Assembly: GCA_965229635.1 (NCBI GenBank)
Contig: OZ245894.1
Coordinates: 7,874,001-7,938,000 of the forward strand
DNA length: 64,000 nucleotides
Source of the DNA: BQJU01 sp965229635
Lineage (GTDB): Bacteria; Bacteroidota; Bacteroidia; Chitinophagales; Saprospiraceae
Reading direction: 5' to 3'
Under the pieces are notes generated by a model that made no database searches, was not told the origin of the DNA, and was given only the letters and a program-made list of their open reading frames with translations. Positions 7,663 through 15,574 of the stretch are shown here, piece by piece. Each line of letters opens with the position of its first letter. Position 1 is the first letter of the stretch. The translations under genes were made by a program, and so were the position numbers.

Positions 7663-9740
7663 GAACACTCTTATATTATACCCTGTTAATTTTAGTATTC
7701 ATCTTACCCAGTAAACTCAATGCCCAGGCCGCCGATGATTGCCACACCTGTCGTAAATATCTGGCATTTTTAGAAACCGGCAAAAGCTATCTAAAAGCGG
7801 AGAATTATGACCAGGCCCTGATCGAATTTCAAGCCGCACAGGTAGCCGCCAAGGTCTGTAAATGCAGTACCAACGAACCCGCAGCACTCATTACTACCGC
7901 CATTGAAGGACTAAAACGGCAAAAAGAACAAGCAGAACGGAACGCCGCAGAAGCCGAAAGACAAAAGAAAGCCGCACAACATGCCACCCGAATTGCTAAC
8001 CAGGAGAGAAAAAAAGCCGAAGCTGCCGCCCAAGAAGCCGAACGACAAAAAAGCATTGCCGACTCTGCCGCCATCCAGGCCGAGCGCATTTCCCGCTCCA
8101 ACCAGAATGCCCTGCGTGCCCTACAGCTCTCCAAAACCAACCCTACCCAGGCCCTGCGCCTGGCCGAGATGAACTACCACCTTTACCCAAAGTCAGAAAG
8201 CGCCGCCGGTATTTTCAGTGAGCTATTTGCTAATCATGAGGCACTCTACCAAAAGATTATCAAAAAAGGACATACTGAATCCGTAAATGCCGTGGCTTTT
8301 GCCCCCGATGGCAAAACCATCCTCACCGGTAGCGTCGATAGCAAGGCAATACTGTGGGACCGCAGCGGTAACCAAATCCAGCACTTCAACGGACATTCTT
8401 CCGACGTCCTAGCCGTGGCTTTTGCCCCCGATGGACAATCAATCCTCACCGGCAGTTACGATAAAACGGCAATACTGTGGGACCGCAGCGGTAACCAAAT
8501 CCAGCACTTCAAAGGGCATACTTCCTCCGTAAATGCCGTGGCTTTTGCCCCCGATGGACAATCAATCCTCACCGGCAGTGACGATAAAACGGCAATACTG
8601 TGGGACCGCAGCGGTAACCAAATCCAGCACTTCAAAGGACATTCTTACTCCGTCCGAGCCGTGGCTTTTGCCCCCGATGGACAATCAATCCTCACCGGCA
8701 GTGACGATAAAACGGCAATACTGTGGGACCGCAGCGGTAACCAAATCCAGCACTTCAAAGGACATTCTTACTCCGTCCGAGCCGTGGCTTTTGCCCCCGA
8801 TGGACAATCAATCCTCACCGGCAGTGACGATAAAACGGCAATACTGTGGGACCGCAGCGGTAACCAAATCCAGCACTTCAAAGGACATTCTTACTCCGTC
8901 CGAGCCGTGGCTTTTGCCCCCGATGGACAATCAATCCTCACCGGCAGTGACGATAAAACGGCAATACTGTGGGACCGCAGCGGTAACCAAATCCAGCACT
9001 TCAAAGGACATTCTTACTCCGTCCGAGCCGTGGCTTTTGCCCCCGATGGACAATCAATCCTCACCGGCAGTGACGATAAAACGGCAATACTGTGGGACCG
9101 CAGCGGTAACCAAATCCAGCACTTCAAAGGACATACTTCCTCCGTATATGCCGTGGCTTTTGCCCCCGATGGACAATCAATCCTCACCGGCAGTGACGAT
9201 AAAACAGCAATACTGTGGGACCTCAGCGGTAACCAAATCCAGCACTTCAAAGGACATTCTTCCTCCGTAAATGCCGTGGCTTTTGCCCCCAATGGACAAT
9301 CAATCCTCACCGGCAGTGACGATAAAACGGCAATACTGTGGGACCGCAGCGGTAACCAAATCCAGCACTTCAAAGGACATTCTTCCTCCGTAAATGCCGT
9401 GGCTTTTGCCCCCAATGGACAATCAATCCTCACCGGCAGTGACGATAAAACGGCAATACTGTGGGACCGCAGCGGTAACCAAATCCAGCACTTCAAAGGA
9501 CATTCTTCCTCCGTCCGAGCCGTGGCTTTTGCCCCCGATGGCACAGTAGCGTTGTCGGCTAGCGTTCCCAGCTTTTCTTCATCAAATCCTCAATTCGGTA
9601 AAATTGTGCAAGGACCAACAGTCTGGGCGTATTTAGAAGAAAAGGTCGCTTCATTTTCTATTTGGGAGCTTAAGGTATTGGGCTTGCAATTTACGAAGGA
9701 AGACTTGGAGCTAATGCGGGAAAGGGGTAAGCGGTGGTAG
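7659..9740 (+). CDS. Exported coiled-coil protein with ~10 WD40 repeats
   Basis: A 693-residue protein with a clear signal peptide (residues 1-22, cut near LNAQA), then a TPR-like hairpin with two cysteine pairs (CHTC and CKC), an alanine/lysine/glutamate-rich coiled coil (~85-150), and WD40 repeats from ~204 to ~613 plus a broken eleventh repeat. Units are 41 residues (GH..SV.AVAFAPDGQSIL type) and nearly identical. They would form a beta-propeller outside the cytoplasm. The start overlaps the STAND stop (ATGA), so the two are translated together; the exported propeller probably senses a ligand for the membrane NTPase. The stop abuts the MarR gene stop with no spacer. Confidence 0.9.
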   Translation: MRTLLYYTLLILVFILPSKLNAQAADDCHTCRKYLAFLETGKSYLKAENYDQALIEFQAAQVAAKVCKCSTNEPAALITTAIEGLKRQKEQAERNAAEAERQKKAAQHATRIANQERKKAEAAAQEAERQKSIADSAAIQAERISRSNQNALRALQLSKTNPTQALRLAEMNYHLYPKSESAAGIFSELFANHEALYQKIIKKGHTESVNAVAFAPDGKTILTGSVDSKAILWDRSGNQIQHFNGHSSDVLAVAFAPDGQSILTGSYDKTAILWDRSGNQIQHFKGHTSSVNAVAFAPDGQSILTGSDDKTAILWDRSGNQIQHFKGHSYSVRAVAFAPDGQSILTGSDDKTAILWDRSGNQIQHFKGHSYSVRAVAFAPDGQSILTGSDDKTAILWDRSGNQIQHFKGHSYSVRAVAFAPDGQSILTGSDDKTAILWDRSGNQIQHFKGHSYSVRAVAFAPDGQSILTGSDDKTAILWDRSGNQIQHFKGHTSSVYAVAFAPDGQSILTGSDDKTAILWDLSGNQIQHFKGHSSSVNAVAFAPNGQSILTGSDDKTAILWDRSGNQIQHFKGHSSSVNAVAFAPNGQSILTGSDDKTAILWDRSGNQIQHFKGHSSSVRAVAFAPDGTVALSASVPSFSSSNPQFGKIVQGPTVWAYLEEKVASFSIWELKVLGLQFTKEDLELMRERGKRW
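8268..9497 (+). repeat. Ten 123-bp WD40-coding repeats
   Basis: Units start at 8268, 8391, 8514, 8637, 8760, 8883, 9006, 9129, 9252 and 9375, and a partial unit starts at 9498. Units 4-7 (8637-9128) look identical base for base; the others differ at few sites. Most differences fall in the codons after GH (S/T, Y/S/D, S/D, then R/N/Y/L after V). This is the pattern of recent amplification or gene conversion with a few variable surface positions. The array is also an assembly-collapse risk. Confidence 0.95.
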
Positions 9741-10190
9741 TCAAAGCACCAGCTTTTGCATCATCTTTTTAAAGGCGGTCTGCTTTTCTTGCAATTGGCC
9801 AAAAAACACCCGGTCAATACCCTCCACCGTAGCTACTGCCTGTTTAATGGTGGCCTCTCCCTCGGCAGTCAGCTTCACCGCCTTTGCCCGGCTGTCGGTG
9901 CTGCTGCTCTGGGTGGAAAGGAGCCCTTTTTTAGCCAGCGCTTTGAGCACTTTGGAGGTCATCATGCGGTCTACATTGGCGTGGTTGGCTATGTCGATCT
10001 GGAAGATTTCGGGTTGTTGGTCGGAAAGCCACTTCAGGGCGGCCATTAATACAAACTGGGTATGGGTAATGTCCAGTTCATCCAGTCCGGCTTTGATCTG
10101 ACGCTGCCAGCGCATGGTCACCTGCCAGAGCAGGTAGCCGGGGCTGTCGTGCGGGCGGTCGAAGGAAAAAACACTGTCTTTACTGCTCAT
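9741..10190 (-). CDS. MarR-family transcriptional regulator
   Basis: A 149-residue winged-helix dimer. The typical layout is present: N-terminal dimer helix (SPGYLLWQVTMRWQRQIKAG), ITHTQFVLMAAL, the recognition region QIDIANHANVDRMMTSKVLK, the wing STDSRAKAVKLT, and a C-terminal helix. The ATG at 10190 fits the family; the frame is open to 10304, but that part is the EVE gene in another frame. It overlaps the end of the EVE gene by 11 bp, so it is the second gene of an operon. It may bind the paired palindromes in the operon promoter at 10634-10678, giving autoregulation (inference). Confidence 0.92.
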   Translation of the reverse strand: MSSKDSVFSFDRPHDSPGYLLWQVTMRWQRQIKAGLDELDITHTQFVLMAALKWLSDQQPEIFQIDIANHANVDRMMTSKVLKALAKKGLLSTQSSSTDSRAKAVKLTAEGEATIKQAVATVEGIDRVFFGQLQEKQTAFKKMMQKLVL

Positions 10191-10620
10191 GGAGGTGCAT
10201 TTGGGTGGCAATGGTCTGAAAGTCACTTTCACTGATCTCAAAAAAGCCCCAGCGGAAGGGGTAGCCCCACTTCTGCTTGTTTTGGATAAAATCCAAATCC
10301 TCAATCAATGGCCGGATTTCGGCTTCCTCACAATCATAAAAATTGACATTGCGGCGGTAGGGCTGAAACTGCCCGCCGTTCATCATGCCGGTGTAGAGGT
10401 GTTCATCGGCTACCTCGCCAATGGCCGTAAATTTCTGGTAGGGTTCCTTACCACCAAGCACCGCCTTGGAAGAGTAACAGATCACCCCATCTCCTACCTG
10501 TAGCCGCTTCATCGGCGCTTTTTTACCGTGATTGGCCTGAATAAAACCGCCTTCAACACCTCTTACAATATGATTTTTGGAGGCCACGACGATCCAATAT
10601 TTTTTTTCTCGTGTGTTCAT
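10180..10620 (-). CDS. EVE domain protein
   Basis: A 146-residue PUA-like EVE domain protein (UPF0310 type): YWIVVASKNHIVRGVEGGFIQANHGKKAPMKRLQVGD at the N-terminus, then VICYSSKAVLGGKEPYQKFTAIGEV and YRRNVNFYDCEEAEIRPLIEDLDFI. EVE/ASCH folds are thought to read modified bases in DNA or RNA. The ATG at 10620 (MNTREKKYW) matches the family; an upstream in-frame ATG at 10641 lies inside the promoter/operator. First gene of a two-gene operon with MarR. Confidence 0.92.
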   Translation of the reverse strand: MNTREKKYWIVVASKNHIVRGVEGGFIQANHGKKAPMKRLQVGDGVICYSSKAVLGGKEPYQKFTAIGEVADEHLYTGMMNGGQFQPYRRNVNFYDCEEAEIRPLIEDLDFIQNKQKWGYPFRWGFFEISESDFQTIATQMHLHEQ

Positions 10621-10633
10621 TTTTTTGATTTTT

Positions 10634-10678
10634 GTTGTCATGACTACAAAGATATAAATAGTTGTCGTGACTACAAAA
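10634..10678 (-). promoter_or_regulatory. EVE-MarR promoter with two overlapping operators
   Basis: On the minus strand a TTTG at 10674-10677 and a perfect TATCTTTG at 10647-10654 are 19 bp apart, the Bacteroidota -33/-7 arrangement. Two near-palindromic sites GTTGTCATGACTAC (10634-10647) and GTTGTCGTGACTAC (10661-10674) lie one at the start site and one in the spacer, 27 bp apart. The GTCATGAC core is a perfect palindrome. This fits repression by the dimeric MarR protein of the same operon. Confidence 0.75.
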
Positions 10679-10684
10679 TGTTTT

Positions 10685-11091
10685 TGAACCACACTTTAGT
10701 TCCGCCGCAGGGAAACCCAACGGGTCGGAAGGAGGCACATAAGGATGACAATAGAAGGAGTTTTTACCAATTTCATCTTTTAATTGCTTTTGTAGTTCAA
10801 AAAATTGCTTATTCAGCAATGTTCTTAGCCGTCTTTGTGTCTTCATGATAGTATGAATCGGCGCGCAAAGTCGCAGAGGACGCGAAGAATCTTTTTTGAA
10901 AACCTTGCGGTTTTCGTAAAAGGGCATCACTGGACGTTGACTTTTCTTTGGACATGATTTACATGATTCACAAGATTTTTTTGGGTGAAAAACTTCATTT
11001 TTCACCCAAAATGGGAGCCAGCCACGTTGCAGCTGGTAATGTAATTGCTGTAAACGGCTATCCCAATCCCAGCCCCAAATCGGCCTTAGTC
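10685..11091. other. Spacer, no gene; dispersed repeat word
   Basis: No credible gene. 10685-10727 (gaaccacactttagttccgccg... to ...gggtcgg) is an inverted relative of 61646-61690. Further words such as catgatttacatgattcacaag and ccttgcggttttcg are the short noise-like repeats seen in many spacers of this window. The 150-codon minus-strand frame here has no protein-like features. Confidence 0.55.
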
Positions 11092-11326
11092 GGCCTAGCG
11101 AAGAGGGGCTTCAAAAGCCGTTAAAAAGGGTAAACTGTTTGAGCCAAATCTGTGATTATATCTGGCAAAAATGATTAATAGTTCCTGCAATCAAGCCTGA
11201 AGATCAGCACAATAAGGCGAGTTTTTACCGTTTAGGCTTTTGGAGTCCTTCGCAGCGTTAAGGGCCGGGTACAGCCTTGGGTTTTTCCACCTTTTGGGCC
11301 AAGCCAAAAGGTGCCGCCGGAGGCAA
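11092..11326. repeat. Dispersed hairpin element A, copy 1
   Basis: About 235 bp that align with 13804-14034. Shared parts in order are tagcg-ag; ccgttaa then taaactgtttgagcc (~11131); aggcgagtttttac-gtttagg (~11216); the word gcagcgt-aag; and a strong hairpin CACCTTTTGG / CCAAAAGGTG (11288-11297, 11304-11313) followed by ccgccggaggcaa. The hairpin in the other copy has different stem bases that still pair. Not protein coding. Confidence 0.8.
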
Positions 11327-11473
11327 CCACCTATTGCTTTTGGAATAAAAATCAAGAGTATAACTAAAAGATATTCAGGCGAATAAGTGTTTTGAATGCC
11401 AATCTTGGAAAGCTTAATAATCAACGGAGAAGTGAATTCCCCAACCCGAAAACAGCATACCTGATGTTGACTT

Positions 11474-12091
11474 TTATTGTGGCCTCACCACCGGCTGCCT
11501 GATGATCGTCTTCAACTTCTCCGGGGCCGTCCTTCGCATATCACTCAGGTAAATCTCCCGGTGTTTGCCCGTCAACTCATAGCCGTTTTCGTGGATGTAC
11601 TGGTGCAGCTTTTCGATGGTCGGCGCCTCTTCAGAATACGGACCGAGGTGCAAAATCTGCACCGCTACCCCCTCCCTCATCGACTCAAAACGCAACTTCG
11701 GCAACCCCGGTAAATCCTTGGCTTTCGCCAAATAAATCTTCACCTTTTCGACCAGATCTGCATCGATAAAATCCGGCTGTAGGATCATCATAGTCCATAA
11801 CCATTCGGAGCGGTCGAGGGCAGCGAAGTCGGTCATGTCTTCGGCCCACCATAGGCCTTCGAGTGGCATGACGGTGTAATCAGGGGTGTCGGGATTGGCC
11901 TTATTGGCAAATTTGATCTTGTACGACATGCCGAAAAGGGCTTCCACGGCTTCATTAAAGGCTTGGGAAGTATTGGGGTCACCCTGCCCGTCGATCATCA
12001 AATACTGAAATTCGGGGACCTCCACGATGTTGATTTGCCCCTTCTTTTGCTGATAGCAAGTGGAGAACTCTTTTTTGAAATCCTTTTTCAT
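11474..12091 (-). CDS. GyrI-like small-molecule binding domain protein
   Basis: A 205-residue SHS2-fold protein of the GyrI/SbmC-like group. The family pattern is clear: VPEFQYLMIDGQGDPNTSQAF, YTVMPLEGLWWAEDM, WTMMILQPDFI, LPKLRFESMREGVAVQILHLGPYSEE, and the C-terminal YLSDMRRTAPEKLKTIIRQPV. Members are cytoplasmic and probably bind small toxic or signalling molecules. It lies downstream of a WYL-type regulator (12790-13500) on the same strand, a frequent pairing, though 700 bp of spacer separates them here. Confidence 0.9.
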   Translation of the reverse strand: MKKDFKKEFSTCYQQKKGQINIVEVPEFQYLMIDGQGDPNTSQAFNEAVEALFGMSYKIKFANKANPDTPDYTVMPLEGLWWAEDMTDFAALDRSEWLWTMMILQPDFIDADLVEKVKIYLAKAKDLPGLPKLRFESMREGVAVQILHLGPYSEEAPTIEKLHQYIHENGYELTGKHREIYLSDMRRTAPEKLKTIIRQPVVRPQ

Positions 12092-12789
12092 AATGGTAGC
12101 TTTTTCCCAAAGATGAAGATAGCAGATGACAGCTGTTTGTCAAGGGTCCGGTGATTTTTTGATGCGTACCTACGGCACGGGGCTACGTGGGTACCAGGGG
12201 GTTACCGGAAATTGGTCCCGATGGGACCAGTTGCTCTCCAAAACGGTAGCCTCCTTCAAAGTCCTTGACTTGGAAGGTGAGCGGTGGGGAAGTTCCGGAT
12301 ACTAAGTTTTAGGTTTCATGAATATCGGCATCACATCGCAGATGCTGGCATGTAGAAATGTGTCGCAACTACGTCGCTGAAATTCATTTATACATTGTAG
12401 CCAGCGGTTATAAAACCACTGGCTACAATGCGTTGCCACGCTGTGGCTTCCTTCGGGCTGGTGATGGGCAGACAAAAAACAAAAACTGAATTGATAGATC
12501 GTAATTGAAAAATTCATTTACGACTCTTCACGAGCACATACGCGAGTATCTGAGACGTAATGTGGATTTTTGAAGAATCTCCAGCTTCGCGAGAAAAGGG
12601 ATTTGCACATCAGAAAAACCGTTGAAAAATCTGTTTTTCAACCCAAAAATCCTGTAAATCGTGTTAATCCTGTCCAGATTTTGATGATAGCGCACCACCG
12701 GTGCGGATGGTTTATCATCTGGCTGTACTTTGGCCCCGGCTCCGGACGATAACAATGTGGCGGATGTCTTTGATGCATCCCTACAGCAT
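12092..12789. repeat. Spacer with REP-flank copy and strong hairpin
   Basis: No gene seen. 12164-12180 (cgtacctacggcacgg) repeats the word at 3283-3299, and like that copy it is followed by a hairpin, here ggtcccgatgggacc then agttgc at ~12213-12232. Around 12640-12680 are words (cctgtaaatcgtgttaatcctgtcc) that recur at ~17740. A separate perfect-looking hairpin lies at 12393-12430. Confidence 0.6.
12393..12430. repeat. 17-bp-stem hairpin
   Basis: CATTGTAGCCAGCGGTT (12393-12409) pairs with AACCACTGGCTACAATG (12414-12430) with one mismatch and a 4-base loop. It is followed by gcgttgccacgctgtggc, itself palindromic. There is no T-run, so it is more like a solo REP-type palindrome than a terminator. 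Confidence 0.75.
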
Positions 12790-13500
12790 CTATTCCTCAT
12801 CCGAAAAATATTGTTGCAAGGTCTCATTCCGCTTGATCAAATATTTCCCCAGATTAAAGAACGGACTTGGCGTAAACGGCTCCTCCGTGACCCGCAATTC
12901 CTGAATACGGTCCAGCCGAAATTCGCGGAGGCCCCTGCGCAGCATACAATAGCCAATCACTACCCAGGCCATCCCATTAAAATGCAAGGCGTAGGCGTGA
13001 AACTGCCGACGTGTCGTCACATCTTTGTACTTGGAATGATACTGGACATCCAGCACCCGATGATTGGTAATGGCTGCCTGAATATCGGTGAGATAATGAC
13101 TCGCCGGTGCCCAGGGCATGGCGTGGGTAGTGCGCTCCATGAGATATTCGGCTTTTTCCTTGGCGCTAGTGCGCAATACGGCTCTGATCTTCATCAACGC
13201 ATCGGAAAAATGGCGCTGTAGGGACGATTCATTAAGCTGCGCCAGTACCTTTTCGGCGGTGAGCAGGGCATTGGCTTCTTCCTGGGTAAACATCACCGGC
13301 GGCAGTCGGTAGCCATCCACGATAAAGTACCCTCTCCCCTCTTCCACGCCAATGGGTACGCCCGCCTGTTGCAGGGTTTTGATATCCCGGTATATGGTGC
13401 GGTGGCTGACGCCAAAACGGGTAGCCATCTCCGAAGCAGTGACGAGCTTTTTGGATTGGAGTTGGATGAGGATGGTGGTAATGCGGTCGAGGCGGTTCAT
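12790..13500 (-). CDS. YafY-family HTH/WYL transcriptional regulator
   Basis: A 236-residue regulator. Residues 1-60 form an HTH_11 winged helix (RITTILIQLQSKKLVTASEM, then FGVSHRTIYRDIKTLQQAGVPI). The WYL domain (~140-210) shows YHSKYKDVTTRRQFHAYALHF and the LREFRLDRI strand, with the aromatic/basic ligand pocket changed to WVVIGYCMLR. WYL domains bind ligands, sometimes nucleic acid or nucleotides. The ATG at 13500 fits the family start MNRLDRI. Likely controls itself and the GyrI-like gene downstream (inference from common pairing). Confidence 0.9.
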   Translation of the reverse strand: MNRLDRITTILIQLQSKKLVTASEMATRFGVSHRTIYRDIKTLQQAGVPIGVEEGRGYFIVDGYRLPPVMFTQEEANALLTAEKVLAQLNESSLQRHFSDALMKIRAVLRTSAKEKAEYLMERTTHAMPWAPASHYLTDIQAAITNHRVLDVQYHSKYKDVTTRRQFHAYALHFNGMAWVVIGYCMLRRGLREFRLDRIQELRVTEEPFTPSPFFNLGKYLIKRNETLQQYFSDEE

Positions 13501-13803
13501 GGAACAAATTAATTTTTGGCATCAACTGCGGAACAAAAAGTTTTTCTGAGGTCGCAAATGCGACCTGGGATTGAACCACATAAGATTGCATAAGTTTTTG
13601 CATTCGGTAAAATCCGAGTGGATTTTACCGAATGAATCCCATTACGATAAGCTTTGGCTTATAAATTTAAATACTTTTCTTGAATCTACGCTGGAAAAGG
13701 AGATAGGGAATTTTCTCAATTTACGGCTATAAAATGTCTAATATTATTAAAATGATGGAACCAGCCTTCTTCTTTATTCGTGCGCCCATCCGGCATTAAA
13801 TTG
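13501..13803. other. Spacer, no gene
   Basis: AT-rich. Contains tgaaccacataag at ~13573, one of at least five copies of this word in the window's spacers, and an inverted pair gcattcggtaaaatcc / ggattttaccgaatg (13601-13616, 13620-13634) that could form a hairpin. Nothing coding. Confidence 0.5.
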
Positions 13804-14034
13804 TTTAGCGTAGCAGCTGCTTAAAATCCGTTAAGAACTGTAAACTGTTTGAGCCAAAACGATAATTTGAGTAACAAATAGTGACTAATAGTTTCTGCAA
13901 ATTAGCACAAGAAACAACTCAAAAAGGCGAGTTTTTACAGTTTAGGATTTTAAGTAGTTGCGCAGCGTGAAGAACAATTTACAGCCTAGACTTTTGGTTC
14001 TTTGGGGCGATGCCAAAGAACCCGCCGGAGGCAA
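13804..14034. repeat. Dispersed hairpin element A, copy 2
   Basis: Partner of 11092-11326 with the same order of words. The hairpin is GGTTCTTTGG (13996-14005) with CCAAAGAACC (14013-14022), then cgccggaggcaa. Compared with copy 1 the stem bases changed on both sides so that pairing is kept. Confidence 0.8.
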
Positions 14035-14086
14035 GTTCAAAGTGATGTATCAATAAAACCCACACTACCGATCACCTAAAATTTTC

Positions 14087-14094
14087 TATTTTTG
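14087..14094 (+). promoter_or_regulatory. Possible -7 box for GT39 gene
   Basis: TATTTTTG matches the Bacteroidota TAnnTTTG box and lies 26 bp before the ATG at 14121. No good TTG is seen at the usual -33 spacing, so this is tentative. Confidence 0.4.
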
Positions 14095-14120
14095 CGCCCA
14101 TACCTGGAATAAGATCAACA

Positions 14121-15563
14121 ATGCTCAATTCTCCAAAATACGCACTGGCCATCATCCTGGTGCTGACGACCTTTTTTGCTTTCTTCCGACTGGGCGATCA
14201 TCCGCTCGAATTGGGAGATGAATCCCGCGGCGGGATCAATGCCCTGGAAATGCTGGCCAATGGCGATTTGGTCAACCTCTACTACTGCGGCGAACCGGAT
14301 GGTGTGCGCGCCAAACCTCCGATGTTTATCTGGACGGTAGCCTTGTCGATGCACCTTTTTGGCGCCAATGAATTGGCCTTGCGCATTCCCTCGGCCCTCT
14401 ACATCATCGTGGTGTTTTTCCTGATTTTCAGAATCATCAACCTCTACCGATCGCCACAATTTGCCTTTTGGACCTGCCTCATGTTGCTCTCGGTCAGCGG
14501 ACTGGTGGGCTACCACGTGGGGCGTAATGGCGACTTTGATGCCATGCTGCTGATGTTTCTATTGGCGGGGCTTTATTTTTTCCTGCGTTACTTCGATTTC
14601 GGGCATAAGCCATCGGTCTATTTTGGCGGATTTTTCTGGGGTATGGCCTTTATGGTGAAAGGATTGGCGGCCGGTACACTCGCTCCGGGGCTGGCGTTGT
14701 ATTTGATCCTCACCAACCGCTTTTTTCCCGCCTTAGGGCAAAAGGAACTCTGGATCGCCATCGGTATTGGATTGCTCTTTCCCCTGGCCTGGTTTCTGAC
14801 GGTGCAGCAATACGGCGCGGTGTGGGATAATCCGGAATATACCGGCAAAAATGTGTTTGAACGGCTCATCCTGCACGACATCGTGGAGCGCTTTACCAAG
14901 CCCGATTTCGAGGGTCGCGTTGCCACTTCTGACCACAAATACATCTTCTACAGCCTCGACAAAACCTTCAACCTCTGGAGCATTGTTTTCTGGGCCTTCA
15001 TTGGCTACGGCCTGGTGCGGGTGGTGCAAAACAGCAAGAGGGTAACCCGGCAAATGCTTTCCGAAAAGCATCGTTTATTGCTGCTTTCGCTCTGCCTTTG
15101 GTTTCCGCTGGCGGTTTTTTTGTCCTTTGTGACCCACGCCCTACGCCAGTACATCGTGCCCGCCGTTCCTTTTGTCGGCATTGCTACCATGACCGGCATC
15201 TGGTGGCTTTGGCACCAATTCAACTGGCCAAAATTCCTCTTTTTTGCCCTACTGGCGTTTACGCTGGGGCGACGACTTTATTTCTTCGCCACGCCCGAAC
15301 CGCAGCCACCCATCATCACGGAACACTGTGATACCATCCATAACGCGGAATCCATTTACGTGGAAAATGAGGCGCTACAAAACGATGACTTGCTGTACCT
15401 CTACTTTTGTGGACAGGACAAATTGATCTTCGAAAATATCCCAGGAAATGGCGATTACGACTACCAGATCCTGCGCAATGAATCTTACGAAAACGGACCG
15501 TTTTTTAACCTGCAACCTACCGCAATTTTTAAGGATGGAGTGATGGTAAAAACCAGTCAGTAA
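14121..15563 (+). CDS. GT39-family membrane glycosyltransferase
   Basis: A 480-residue multi-pass protein of the ArnT/PMT GT-C class. The first luminal loop carries the catalytic acidic motif in RLGDHPLELGDESRGGINAL, followed by the AKPPMFIWTVALSMHLFG segment typical of the family. About ten hydrophobic helices follow (for example YALAIILVLTTFFAFF, LYIIVVFFLIFRII, LWIAIGIGLLFPLAWFL). These enzymes move sugars from polyprenyl-phosphate donors to lipids or proteins on the outer face of the inner membrane. The acceptor is unknown. It stands alone, between repeat elements. Confidence 0.88.
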   Translation: MLNSPKYALAIILVLTTFFAFFRLGDHPLELGDESRGGINALEMLANGDLVNLYYCGEPDGVRAKPPMFIWTVALSMHLFGANELALRIPSALYIIVVFFLIFRIINLYRSPQFAFWTCLMLLSVSGLVGYHVGRNGDFDAMLLMFLLAGLYFFLRYFDFGHKPSVYFGGFFWGMAFMVKGLAAGTLAPGLALYLILTNRFFPALGQKELWIAIGIGLLFPLAWFLTVQQYGAVWDNPEYTGKNVFERLILHDIVERFTKPDFEGRVATSDHKYIFYSLDKTFNLWSIVFWAFIGYGLVRVVQNSKRVTRQMLSEKHRLLLLSLCLWFPLAVFLSFVTHALRQYIVPAVPFVGIATMTGIWWLWHQFNWPKFLFFALLAFTLGRRLYFFATPEPQPPIITEHCDTIHNAESIYVENEALQNDDLLYLYFCGQDKLIFENIPGNGDYDYQILRNESYENGPFFNLQPTAIFKDGVMVKTSQ

Positions 15564-15574
15564 AGTAACAATCA

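Noticed and set aside
8533..9270. Long plus-strand frame with tandem MPWLLPPMDNQSS-type repeats, and a minus-strand repeat frame at 9014-9544
   Set aside because: Both are other-frame readings of the 123-bp WD40 repeats; repeat lengths divisible by three keep all frames open.
10553..11005. 150-codon minus-strand frame
   Set aside because: It crosses the EVE promoter and operators and the dispersed repeat word; composition is not protein-like.
11191..11424. 77-codon minus-strand frame
   Set aside because: Lies mostly inside hairpin element A, which recurs at 13804-14034 without keeping this frame.
14115..14516. Minus-strand frames opposite the GT39 gene
   Set aside because: The plus strand encodes a complete GT-C enzyme with its motifs; the antisense frames show no family features.
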